NCBI RefSeq assembly: GCF_003268635.1
Contig: NZ_CP029639.1
Span: 315,001 to 347,500 of the forward strand
Length of the DNA stretch: 32,500 nucleotides
Reading direction: 5' to 3'
From: Paenibacillus sp. DCT19
GTDB taxonomy: Bacteria > Bacillota > Bacilli > Paenibacillales > Paenibacillaceae
The first letter of the stretch is position 1. Every line of letters begins with the position of its first letter. The notes beneath the pieces were generated by a model, which had not been told where the DNA came from, made no database searches, and was given only the letters and a program-made list of their open reading frames with translations. Below are positions 26,949 through 32,500 of the stretch, in pieces. The position numbers and the translations under genes are program-made.

Positions 26949-27728
26949 ATGACACACGCACAAATTAGAAAAGAATCGTTCTCGAAAAGGAGACCAATCC
27001 TGGCTGTAGTCATCATTGAGCTTTTGCTCTTATTCGCTGTGTTTGCAGCAGGTGCAGTGGCAACGATCAAGCAACTGGACTACACGTCTCCTGTGCTCCT
27101 GTCATTTATACCGATTGCAATTGTACTCATCACCTATTTAACCTTGCGGCGCAAGTGGGGTGAGATCGGATTCCGGTCTTTAAGAACCATTCCAGCGCAA
27201 CATACAAAGTATTATATTCCGCTACTACTTGTATTGGGTACAATCGCTTTGAAGGGATTTGGAGAACTTACACTATCCAAGGTGATCTTTTTTATCTTCT
27301 TCACCCTGCTAGTCGCTTTTGTTGAAGAAACGATTTATCGTGGATTGGTATTTAATATTCTTCTAAGAAAGAGTGCAGCTGCTGCAGTCCTAACCTCCAG
27401 TATCCTTTTTTCGATTACGCATATTATGAATGCTCTATCCGGCCAAGATATAGCTGATATTGCTTTGCAGCTTGTTTACGCTCTTTTGATTGGGGCTGTT
27501 TTGGCACTGTTAATGCTCAAGAACGGAAATATTGTGCCATTAGTTTTATTTCACTTTGTACATAATTTAATTCAATTTCTGGGAGACGATTTACAAGATA
27601 CGGGAACGCTCCCTTATGACATCTTTATATTAGTTGTACTCGTGGGTTACTGCATCTGGTTAACATATAGTCTGCGAACACATCGACATAACATGGAATC
27701 AAGTCATACTTCTAAACCCGTTAATTGA
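26949..27728 (+). CDS. CPBP-family intramembrane protease
   Basis: 259 residues with about seven hydrophobic segments. The CPBP (CAAX protease / bacteriocin-processing) motifs are in order: EETIYR at 126-131, FSITH with H158, and HFVHN with H202 and H205. These are the Glu and His residues proposed to bind the catalytic metal. In Gram-positive bacteria such proteins act in bacteriocin immunity or membrane-protein processing; no bacteriocin gene is adjacent. ATG 26949 is a moderate choice (GGTG 7 bases upstream); an in-frame ATG at 26925 is possible. Confidence 0.88.
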   Translation: MTHAQIRKESFSKRRPILAVVIIELLLLFAVFAAGAVATIKQLDYTSPVLLSFIPIAIVLITYLTLRRKWGEIGFRSLRTIPAQHTKYYIPLLLVLGTIALKGFGELTLSKVIFFIFFTLLVAFVEETIYRGLVFNILLRKSAAAAVLTSSILFSITHIMNALSGQDIADIALQLVYALLIGAVLALLMLKNGNIVPLVLFHFVHNLIQFLGDDLQDTGTLPYDIFILVVLVGYCIWLTYSLRTHRHNMESSHTSKPVN

Positions 27729-27735
27729 TAAAAAA

Positions 27736-27784
27736 ATTGACATGATAGTCTGATTGCCGTCAATCCTATGGAACGTGTTATACT
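27736..27784 (+). promoter_or_regulatory. Extended -10 promoter and inverted repeat before the DUF6953-like gene
   Basis: TGTTATACT (27776-27784) is an extended -10 box. TTGCCG (27754-27759) stands 19 bases upstream. ATTGAC (27736-27741) and GTCAAT (27759-27764) form an inverted repeat overlapping the -35 area and could be an operator. Confidence 0.45.
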
Positions 27785-27855
27785 TAATTAGACGGTAAAC
27801 AGTTTGCGTGTTGAAACGTAAGTTAAACCGTACGATGTACGATTGTAGGTGTAAT

Positions 27856-28092
27856 ATGGAGAAAACTGCACAGGAAGTGGCAGAATGGATGGTACAGGAG
27901 ATTAAATTCACGGGCACGCTTCGTCAAGAAGTTGCTATAGCATATGTGAAATCCAATTTTGGAGAAGAATTTGTGTTTGTGAATGAGAGCGGGAATGCAT
28001 CCTTAGCAAAAGAAGTGAAAAAAGCGTTCCGCAAGCTGCACGGTGGACGGATTGCTTGGGATCGAGATAGCTTTACGTGGGCATGGACATAG
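27856..28092 (+). CDS. Small conserved protein, DUF6953-like
   Basis: 78 residues from ATG 27856 with AGGTG just upstream. The longer frame from 27808 adds a basic, Cys-containing stretch without ribosome site and is not used. The pattern MEKTAQEVAEWMVQEIK, NFGEEFVFVNESGN and FRKLHGGRIAWDRDSFTWAW resembles small DUF6953 proteins of Bacillales. No Cys in the chosen form and no membrane segment. Function unknown. Confidence 0.65.
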   Translation: MEKTAQEVAEWMVQEIKFTGTLRQEVAIAYVKSNFGEEFVFVNESGNASLAKEVKKAFRKLHGGRIAWDRDSFTWAWT

Positions 28093-28170
28093 CATTCATG
28101 AGGCAAGACAGAACCATACAGGAACGCTAAAATTGCATACGCTCGGATTTTTTATAAAAAAGGGTATAAT

Positions 28171-28266
28171 TTGGATAGCTTTTGCATATCCTTTGGTAAG
28201 ACCGTGCAGGAGCAGGGGGCTTGAAAACCCTGTTGTACTGCGCGGAATAACATGTATTTCCAAAGC
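28171..28266 (+). ncRNA. Candidate structured RNA upstream of cspD
   Basis: No ORF. Nested pairing can be drawn: outer CTTTGG (28191-28196)/CCAAAG (28260-28265), middle CCGTGCAG (28202-28209)/CTGCGCGG (28238-28245) with one G-U, inner CAGGG (28213-28217)/CCCTG (28228-28232), and a side hairpin GGATA/TATCC (28173-28191). TATAAT at 28165-28170 would start transcription about 28177, although no good -35 is present. No terminator follows; the cspD promoter lies just after. I do not recognise it as a known riboswitch or sRNA. Confidence 0.4.
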
Positions 28267-28290
28267 TGTTTGAAAAGAAAATACAAAGAT

Positions 28291-28319
28291 TTGCTTTTTG
28301 GCAGAATCAGAGTTATAAT
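28291..28319 (+). promoter_or_regulatory. Promoter of the cold-shock gene
   Basis: TTGCTT (28291-28296), 17 bases, TATAAT (28314-28319). The predicted start near 28326 gives a 5' leader of about 150 bases, the long leader typical of csp genes. Confidence 0.8.
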
Positions 28320-28349
28320 AAGTACATGTTGTAGAGAAGTGGAAAACCT

Positions 28350-28415
28350 AATTCACATATTGTAAAGGGCGATCACTTATAGGTTATGACTGGTACCTTT
28401 TTCAATGTGTGAATT
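28350..28415 (+). promoter_or_regulatory. cspD leader stem-loop
   Basis: AATTCACATATTG (28350-28362) pairs with CAATGTGTGAATT (28403-28415) over 13 bp with one G-U. Inside, AAAGG (28364-28368) can pair with CCTTT (28396-28400). The stem ends about 47 bases before the ribosome site. It may act as a temperature-responsive leader fold, as known for cspA-type mRNAs; here this is inference. Confidence 0.5.
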
Positions 28416-28477
28416 TTTATTTGCTTGCTGCAAAGAACAAAGGAACATGTTAATCTTTATTTGGAGGTGTAATTCAC

Positions 28478-28678
28478 ATGCAAAACGGAACAGTAAAATG
28501 GTTCAACGCTGATAAAGGCTTCGGTTTCATCGAAGTTGAAGGCGGAGAAGATGTATTCGTACACTTCAGCGCTATTACAGGCGAAGGCTTCAAAACGCTG
28601 GACGAAGGTCAACGCGTGCAATTTAAAATTGTACAAGGAAACCGTGGTCCTCAAGCAGAAGAAGTTGTAAAACTGTAA
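28478..28678 (+). CDS. cspD: Cold-shock protein, CspD-like
   Basis: 66 residues, single cold-shock domain that binds single-stranded RNA or DNA and melts mRNA structure. RNP1 KGFGFIEV is at 13-20 and RNP2 DVFVHF at 25-30. The ends MQNG and EEVVKL and the length match B. subtilis CspD best among its three Csp proteins, although the exact paralogue is uncertain. GGAGGTG is 8 bases before the ATG. It is followed by a strong terminator and then by ydjO, another cold-inducible gene. Confidence 0.93.
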   Translation: MQNGTVKWFNADKGFGFIEVEGGEDVFVHFSAITGEGFKTLDEGQRVQFKIVQGNRGPQAEEVVKL

Positions 28679-28686
28679 TTAAAGCT

Positions 28687-28733
28687 AGCTGCCTTTAACA
28701 TGTTATAATGGTAAAGGCAGCTTCTTTTTTTTG
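28687..28733 (+). terminator. Terminator of the cold-shock gene
   Basis: 11-bp stem AGCTGCCTTTA (28687-28697)/TAAAGGCAGCT (28712-28722), then a run of T. A TATAAT at 28737-28742 just after it may be the -10 of ydjO, with no good -35. Confidence 0.9.
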
Positions 28734-28861
28734 TTATATAATGAAAGTTGGCCCAATAGTTGTCGAGGCAGGAGTCTGGTGGAGTGCAAACTTCCGCTAA
28801 GATAGGTTTCTGTGAAATAACGTCGGTTAGATGTTTTTCCATAACAAAGGGGGTAGAAGTC

Positions 28862-29089
28862 ATGTATAATCGCAAAAAACCGTTGGAAGAGATTCCACAA
28901 GCGGATGCGGCAATCTGGGAATGTACGAGTGATACGTGCAAAGGATGGATGCGGGACAATTTTGCGTTTGATAGCGTGCCTACTTGTCCGATATGTGCTT
29001 CTGAGATGGTTAGCACGACTAGGATGCTGCCATTGCTTGAGAATTCGAATAGTAACCTGAAAACGATGTCTAAAGGAAATCGGATTTAA
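28862..29089 (+). CDS. ydjO: Cold-inducible YdjO-like zinc-ribbon protein
   Basis: 75 residues. It matches the YdjO family: WECTSDTCKGWMRDNF and VPTCPICASEM give a CX4C plus CX2C ribbon (C21, C26, C42, C45), probably binding zinc. YdjO is known as a cold-inducible Bacillus protein of unclear function. The start at 28862 is chosen because AAAGGGGG (28846-28853) is 8 bases upstream; a longer in-frame start at 28760 lacks this. It lies directly after cspD. Confidence 0.85.
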   Translation: MYNRKKPLEEIPQADAAIWECTSDTCKGWMRDNFAFDSVPTCPICASEMVSTTRMLPLLENSNSNLKTMSKGNRI

Positions 29090-29100
29090 CATAGCTTACC

Positions 29101-29124
29101 CGCCTCTTACGAGGTGTTTTTTTT
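29101..29124 (+). terminator. Terminator of ydjO
   Basis: 6-bp stem CGCCTC/GAGGTG (one G-U) with loop TTAC, followed by eight T. Confidence 0.8.
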
Positions 29125-29177
29125 AAGTTAAATAGACACCTGTTGTTAAAGGTATGGGTACTAAATATGAAGTTTCT

Positions 29178-29206
29178 GGCATTCGTTTTGGCGAATGCCT
29201 TTTTTT
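29178..29206 (+). terminator. Second plus-strand terminator after ydjO
   Basis: 8-bp stem GGCATTCG (29178-29185)/CGAATGCC (29192-29199) followed by seven T. Only about 55 non-coding bases separate it from the ydjO terminator, so it is either a backup or the end of a very small RNA. Confidence 0.88.
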
Positions 29207-29233
29207 GTTGTTATAACAAAGTGCATTTTATAT

Positions 29234-29269
29234 TAAAAAATAAGCTTCTCGCACTGCGAGAAGCTTATT
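29234..29269 (-). terminator. Terminator of the GYGR-repeat gene
   Basis: Perfect 14-bp stem AATAAGCTTCTCGC (29239-29252)/GCGAGAAGCTTATT (29256-29269), loop ACT. On the minus strand it runs into TTTTTTAATA. Confidence 0.88.
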
Positions 29270-29322
29270 GCTTTATTCACTGATAACTAACACGAATGAG
29301 CTACTCGTTCACGTTCTAAAGA

Positions 29323-29673
29323 TTAGATGAAGAGGAAAGGCAGTAACAGGAGTGTAGAGACGAGTGCAATGTCAAATCCTGTACCGAACCCGCGTCCGTA
29401 TCCACGACCATATCCGCGCCCATAACCATACGGACCATAAGCTGAGGATTGAACCGTTTTGGCAGCATTCTTTTTACCTTTTTTATGCTGCTGTTGCTTG
29501 GTTTGAACAGAAGAGAGTCGAGGTCCCTCGTAACAGCCATCTAAATATATTTTGCCATCACGACATCTTCCAAGTGTGCCATACATATGCTTCCCGTCTT
29601 TCATAATAAGACAAACCGGGCGTCCAACGTGCGGAGACACCGTATCTTCACATACCGGATGAATTCTATACAT
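29323..29673 (-). CDS. Small Gly/Tyr/Arg-repeat protein, possibly spore-associated
   Basis: 116 residues, not recognised by name. The N-terminal half, with VGRPVCLIMKDGKHMYGTLG and GKIYLDGC, looks like a small beta (Sm-like) fold. A basic Gln/Lys linker follows, then GYGRGYGRGYGRGFGTGFD, a 4-residue repeat, and a hydrophobic C-terminus, IALVSTLLLLPFLFI, that could insert in a membrane. Gly/Tyr/Arg repeats are common in spore coat and surface proteins of Bacillales, so a spore role is a guess. GAGGGGG lies 8 bases before the ATG. Confidence 0.7.
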   Translation of the reverse strand: MYRIHPVCEDTVSPHVGRPVCLIMKDGKHMYGTLGRCRDGKIYLDGCYEGPRLSSVQTKQQQHKKGKKNAAKTVQSSAYGPYGYGRGYGRGYGRGFGTGFDIALVSTLLLLPFLFI

Positions 29674-29750
29674 GCATATCCCCCTCGTAGTTGCGGTTGC
29701 CGCCTGAAATCAACGGTTTCTATATCATAGTAAAAGGAAGGAGTTTTGGT

Positions 29751-29777
29751 ATGGACGAGTACCCGGAAAAAGCATAG
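29751..29777 (+). CDS. Mini-ORF 1 in methyltransferase leader
   Basis: ATG GAC ... TAG encodes MDEYPEKA. AAGGAAGGAG (29734-29743) stands 7 bases before the ATG, as strong as any ribosome site in the window. It could be a leader peptide. No homologue recognised; may not be meaningful. Confidence 0.35.
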   Translation: MDEYPEKA

Positions 29778-29790
29778 GGAGGAGCCGTTT

Positions 29791-29832
29791 TTGAAATTGC
29801 TCCATACACTGAAGGGTGTAGGAAGGAGTTGA
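29791..29832 (+). CDS. Mini-ORF 2 in methyltransferase leader
   Basis: A TTG start gives MKLLHTLKGVGRS, ending TGA at 29830-29832. GGGAGGAG is 6 bases before the start. The ribosome site of the methyltransferase (29823-29828) lies inside it and its stop is 4 bases before the next ATG, so translation may be coupled. Speculative. Confidence 0.3.
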   Translation: MKLLHTLKGVGRS

Positions 29833-29836
29833 AGTT

Positions 29837-30562
29837 ATGGACTACCATGATTTACTGGCGGGATTGGGGGAAGGCAGTGCGCATCCGGGTGGTTTCGAAG
29901 CAACGGTGCAATTGCTGGAGTCCTTATCTCTGCCACCTCGTAGTCAGGTACTTGAAGTGGGTTGCGGTACGGGAAGGACAGCATGCCACTTAGCGCGTCA
30001 TGGTTATCGTGTGACTGCGGTAGATCTTCACCGCGGAATGTTGGAGAAAGCTGTGCGACGTGCTAGGCGTGAACGGTTGGATATTCGTTTTATCCAGGCG
30101 GATGCGACGGCTTTACCTTTTCCAGATGGTCGGTTCGATGTGGTGTTTGTGGAATCTGTCACGATATTTACCCGCTGGCGTGCTGCTCTGTCTGAATATA
30201 AGCGTGTTTTGAAGCCGGGTGGTCTGTTGATTGATCGAGAGATGATATTATCCGGGCAGAAGACGGAGATCATGAGCCGCAAGTTGAAACAATTCTATGG
30301 GATCAGGACACTGGCAAGCATAACTAGGTGGAAAAGACGGCTGAGACAAAGTGGGTTTACAGCAATTACAGTGCATGAACATTCACGCTCGATGGGAAGA
30401 TGGAGTGTGGATCATGATCCTTATCGGGAGATGGATATGACATTGCTTGAGGATGAGCAAGTGCAGCGTATGGGTGGAATGAATGATCGGTTACTTGCTA
30501 AGTATGGCAACCGTTTGGGGTATGCTGTTATTGAGGCAAAGGTGCCGTTAAAGGATGAGTGA
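29837..30562 (+). CDS. Class I SAM-dependent methyltransferase
   Basis: 241 residues. Motif I VLEVGCGTG is at 38-46, the acidic SAM ligand D63 in VTAVDLH, then QADATALPFPDGRFDVVFVE for motifs II-III and RVLKPGGLLI. The N-terminal MDYHDLLAGLGEGSAHPGG matches a Bacillales group like B. subtilis YodH. Small-molecule substrate unknown. AAGGAG is 8 bases before ATG 29837. Preceded by two mini-ORFs. Confidence 0.9.
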   Translation: MDYHDLLAGLGEGSAHPGGFEATVQLLESLSLPPRSQVLEVGCGTGRTACHLARHGYRVTAVDLHRGMLEKAVRRARRERLDIRFIQADATALPFPDGRFDVVFVESVTIFTRWRAALSEYKRVLKPGGLLIDREMILSGQKTEIMSRKLKQFYGIRTLASITRWKRRLRQSGFTAITVHEHSRSMGRWSVDHDPYREMDMTLLEDEQVQRMGGMNDRLLAKYGNRLGYAVIEAKVPLKDE

Positions 30563-30625
30563 GAATATAGTGATGGTAAAGTATGCGTTATTGCTAGAGA
30601 GCGTTTGTGAGGTGTATCTAAATTA

Positions 30626-30658
30626 AGAGGGCAGTCCGTATGTTACGGGCTACCCTCT
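30626..30658. terminator. Imperfect hairpin between methyltransferase and GntR genes
   Basis: AGAGGG (30626-30631)/CCCTCT (30653-30658) with inner CCGT/ACGG pairing and mismatches. No long T-run on either strand, so only a weak terminator between these convergent genes. Confidence 0.5.
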
Positions 30659-30699
30659 GGTTGTAATGACGCTATTACTGTATCCTCTGAGATTGCAGG

Positions 30700-31344
30700 T
30701 TATAACATATCATTGTCGATGATTCGCCAGTGATGTTTGAGTAGAGCTTCCAATTGAAGCTTATCCTTTGCTCGAAAAGCGCTGAGAATTTGCCGGTGCT
30801 CTTCGTTAACTTCATGAAGGACACTAGACAGCTTTGATTTATTATCGCTCACATAGGATTGACGGATGAAGCTATTCTTCAGTGTGTTTAACATTTCGAT
30901 CACTGTAGCATTACCACACCGCTGAATGTATAAATTGTGAAACTGGTATTGATCCTTGTTATAGGCTGCCAGGTCCAATTGGTTAATCGCTTCGTCCATT
31001 CGAGCAATAAGAGTTTCCATCTCCAGTAACTCCGAGGTTTTGAGGAGGTCTACAGCCAGAGTTGCAGCAAGTGCTTCGAGAGCCCCGATGGCTTGAGAAA
31101 ATTCTAACTTTTTGCCTGCATCAAAAGGAGTGACGATAAAACCTCTACGAGGGATATATTGCAGCAAATTGTCTGAAGCGAGTTGGAACAGCGCCTCCCG
31201 CGTAGGCGTACGGCTGATGTCTAGTTTTTTACAGATCTCTGCCTCGTTGATTTTTTGGTTAGGGAGTAGTGTTCCGTCTTGAATTTTCTGTGCTATATAA
31301 TCGTAAACATGATCTTTCAAGGACCGGTATTTAGGTACTTCCAT
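30700..31344 (-). CDS. GntR-family regulator with FCD domain
   Basis: 214 residues. The winged helix-turn-helix is at about 8-72: LKDHVYDYIAQKIQDGTL, EAEICKKLDISRTPTREALFQL, then the wing YIPRRGFIVTP. An all-helical FCD ligand domain follows (about 85-205), with the usual metal-site His residues in FHNLYI, EEHRQI and LKHHW. GGGAGG precedes the ATG. It is divergent from rocD, and the gap holds TTGTATACAA palindromes of the type bound by this subfamily, so it probably represses rocD. The effector may be an amino or organic acid; this is inference. Confidence 0.9.
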   Translation of the reverse strand: MEVPKYRSLKDHVYDYIAQKIQDGTLLPNQKINEAEICKKLDISRTPTREALFQLASDNLLQYIPRRGFIVTPFDAGKKLEFSQAIGALEALAATLAVDLLKTSELLEMETLIARMDEAINQLDLAAYNKDQYQFHNLYIQRCGNATVIEMLNTLKNSFIRQSYVSDNKSKLSSVLHEVNEEHRQILSAFRAKDKLQLEALLKHHWRIIDNDML

Positions 31345-31470
31345 ACCGAATCCTCCCTTCTATATAGTGATGATTAAATGTGTGTGGGGGTATGACCCCG
31401 GATTGGTGCACCGCTCAAGTGTTTCAAGTTTTTATCATCTTAACACCGAGGTGGGAGTTGGGCAAGCAAA

Positions 31471-31484
31471 CGTAAGCGTTAACT
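31471..31484 (+). promoter_or_regulatory. cre-like CcpA site in the GntR-rocD gap
   Basis: CGTAAGCGTTAACT matches 13 of 14 positions of TGWAARCGYTWNCW (the first base differs). It is more than 250 bases before the rocD promoter and about 130 before the GntR gene start, so its target is unclear. Confidence 0.4.
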
Positions 31485-31606
31485 TGCATAATGATCGCAC
31501 GGAATTGTAACCGGGTTATGTTATGGAGAAGGGACATATAAATGTGTTTCTTGTGTTGCTATCCAGTGCATTGTTTGATACTATTACTTACAATAAAGAC
31601 CATATA

Positions 31607-31630
31607 TTGTATGTTGTATATTGTATACAA
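31607..31630. promoter_or_regulatory. Distal GntR operator with TTGTAT repeats
   Basis: The palindrome TTGTATACAA is at 31621-31630. TTGTAT units also start at 31607 and 31614, so three units follow at 7-base steps and the last forms the palindrome. Confidence 0.6.
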
Positions 31631-31751
31631 ATTCACATTGTAAATTTTTCTATAAGATAATCATATATTAAAGAAGCATCTGTCGAGTCTAGACTATTGT
31701 GAAATAAGTGAAGATAAGTTGTAGGTAATTAGGGCAAAGCATACACTGATG

Positions 31752-31774
31752 TTGTATTTTGTATACAATATAAT
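31752..31774 (+). promoter_or_regulatory. Proximal GntR operator overlapping the rocD promoter
   Basis: TTGTATACAA at 31759-31768 is followed directly by TATAAT (31769-31774), the predicted -10. A TTGTAT unit also starts at 31752, again 7 bases away. A protein bound here would block the promoter. The -35 region (near 31746) is weak. Confidence 0.62.
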
Positions 31775-31795
31775 GTTAAAGGAGTGCTGAGAGCT

Positions 31796-32500
31796 ATGCC
31801 GGATTCTAAACAGCTAATGGAATGGTCGGAACGTTATGCAGCTCCGAATTATCACCCTCTTCCAATTGTGATAGAACGTGCGGAGGGGGTCTGGGTAGAA
31901 GATCCGGAAGGTCGGCGTTACATGGATATGTTGAGTGCATACTCGGCTATGAATCATGGGCACAGGCATCCAGTCATTATACAGGCACTGAAGAAGCAAG
32001 CCGATCAAGTGACATTAACATCGCGTGCGTTCCATAGCACGACTGCTTCTCATTTTTATCAGAAACTTGCACAGTTTACAGATAAGTCGAAGATATTGGC
32101 GATGAATACCGGTGCTGAAGCTGTAGAGACTGCCGTAAAGGCGGCTCGCAGATGGGCATATCGCAGCAAGGGAGTGCCGGAAAACCAGGCAGAGATCATT
32201 GTGTGTGCAGGTAACTTTCATGGCAGAACATTAACCGTGACTTCATTCTCATCTTCCGCAGAATACAAGAAAGATTTTGGTCCCTTTACTCCGGGATTTC
32301 GCATTATTCCGTATGGTGACCTTGAGGCATTGAAACAGGCCATTACTCCGAATACAGCTGCATTTCTAGTAGAGCCGATTCAAGGAGAAGCGGGAATTGT
32401 TATTCCGCCAAAAGGGTATCTTGCAGATGCATTTGCTTACTGCAAGCAGCAACGCGTACTAACTATAGCTGATGAGATCCAGACTGGATTCGGTCGAACG
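31796..32500 (+). CDS. rocD: Ornithine-oxoacid transaminase, 3' end outside window
   Basis: 235 codons are visible of about 400. PLP enzyme that converts ornithine and 2-oxoglutarate to glutamate semialdehyde and glutamate (EC 2.6.1.13) in arginine and ornithine breakdown. [61 protein letters not shown] and [14 protein letters not shown] match B. subtilis RocD closely. [12 protein letters not shown] holds the Asp that contacts PLP; the PLP lysine is beyond the window. ATG 31796 has AAAGGAG 11 bases upstream. The frame is open to the window end. Confidence 0.93.
   Translation, partial: MPDSKQLMEWSERYAAPNYHPLPIVIERAEGVWVEDPEGRRYMDMLSAYSAMNHGHRHPVIIQALKKQADQVTLTSRAFHSTTASHFYQKLAQFTDKSKILAMNTGAEAVETAVKAARRWAYRSKGVPENQAEIIVCAGNFHGRTLTVTSFSSSAEYKKDFGPFTPGFRIIPYGDLEALKQAITPNTAAFLVEPIQGEAGIVIPPKGYLADAFAYCKQQRVLTIADEIQTGFGRT

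Larger units (their letters stand above)
31345..31795. other. 451-base divergent regulatory region (GntR / rocD)
   Basis: No ORF is supported. It holds a dyad GCAAG-N2-AACG-N4-CGTT-N2-CTTGC (31462-31487) overlapping a cre-like site, and two TTGTATACAA palindromes extended by TTGTAT repeats (listed separately). No -24/-12 sigma-L promoter, as used for roc genes in B. subtilis, was seen. Confidence 0.6.

Noticed and set aside
26663..28211. 14-mer AAGACCGTGCAGGA shared between the PAP2 leader (minus strand, 26663-26676) and the candidate RNA (28198-28211)
   Set aside because: A few shared 14-mers are expected by chance in a window this long; the flanks do not continue the match.
28043..28273. 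Plus-strand frame overlapping the end of the DUF6953-like gene
   Set aside because: No ribosome site and no family resemblance; most of it lies in the structured non-coding stretch.

Overview
The window looks like a Paenibacillus chromosome, or a close relative in the Bacillales. The support is the Firmicute-type 23S-5S-tRNA block, strong AGGAGG-type ribosome binding sites, GTG/TTG starts chosen by good Shine-Dalgarno sequences, an iol operon of the Bacillus type, sigma-D promoters in front of chemoreceptors, a YdjO cold-shock protein and Bacillus-like RocD. No phage, transposon, plasmid or CRISPR signal was seen; this is ordinary chromosomal backbone. The genus assignment is inference from protein resemblance.

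Layout. (1) 1-2246: 3' end of a 23S rRNA, 5S rRNA and a run of 16 tRNA genes, closed by a strong terminator. (2) 2247-11401: a myo-inositol catabolic operon in the order iolD-iolE-iolC-iolA-iolG-iolB, followed by a LacI-family regulator gene. Its promoter has a cre-like CcpA site just upstream and a phased set of TTAAGCGCTTAA operators at and after the predicted transcription start. iolD and iolA are each broken by a single missing base in a homopolymer. (3) 11473-15801: two tandem membrane chemoreceptors, each with its own sigma-D promoter and with the residues of the dCache amino-acid-binding motif. (4) 15943-20771: two unrecognised membrane-anchored proteins, a GNAT acetyltransferase, a SpoIIAA/STAS-like protein, a DUF4261 protein, a DUF1304 membrane protein and an AraC regulator. 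(5) 21178-25752: an SRPBCC/AHSA1 protein, a soluble PAS-PAS chemoreceptor, a short and divergent pyruvate kinase, and a divergent cupin-AraC regulator. (6) 25965-29089: a PAP2 phosphatase, a CPBP protease, a small DUF6953-like protein, then a cold-shock pair (cspD-like and ydjO) preceded by structured non-coding sequence. (7) 29323-32500: a glycine/tyrosine/arginine-repeat protein, a methyltransferase behind a leader with two mini-ORFs, and a GntR/FCD regulator divergent from rocD, which runs off the window end. TTGTATACAA palindromes lie in the GntR-rocD gap.

How the genes work together. iolG oxidises myo-inositol, iolE dehydrates the inosose, iolD opens the ring, iolB isomerises 5-deoxyglucuronate, iolC phosphorylates the product, and iolA converts malonate semialdehyde to acetyl-CoA. 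The aldolase iolJ and an inositol transporter are not in the window. The likely control is induction through the LacI-family protein plus catabolite repression. The most useful second looks are the paired frameshifts, the LacI/operator array replacing IolR, the structured RNA candidate upstream of cspD, the TTGTAT repeats at rocD, and the altered potassium site of the pyruvate kinase. I did not find anything that I would call a clearly new biological system.
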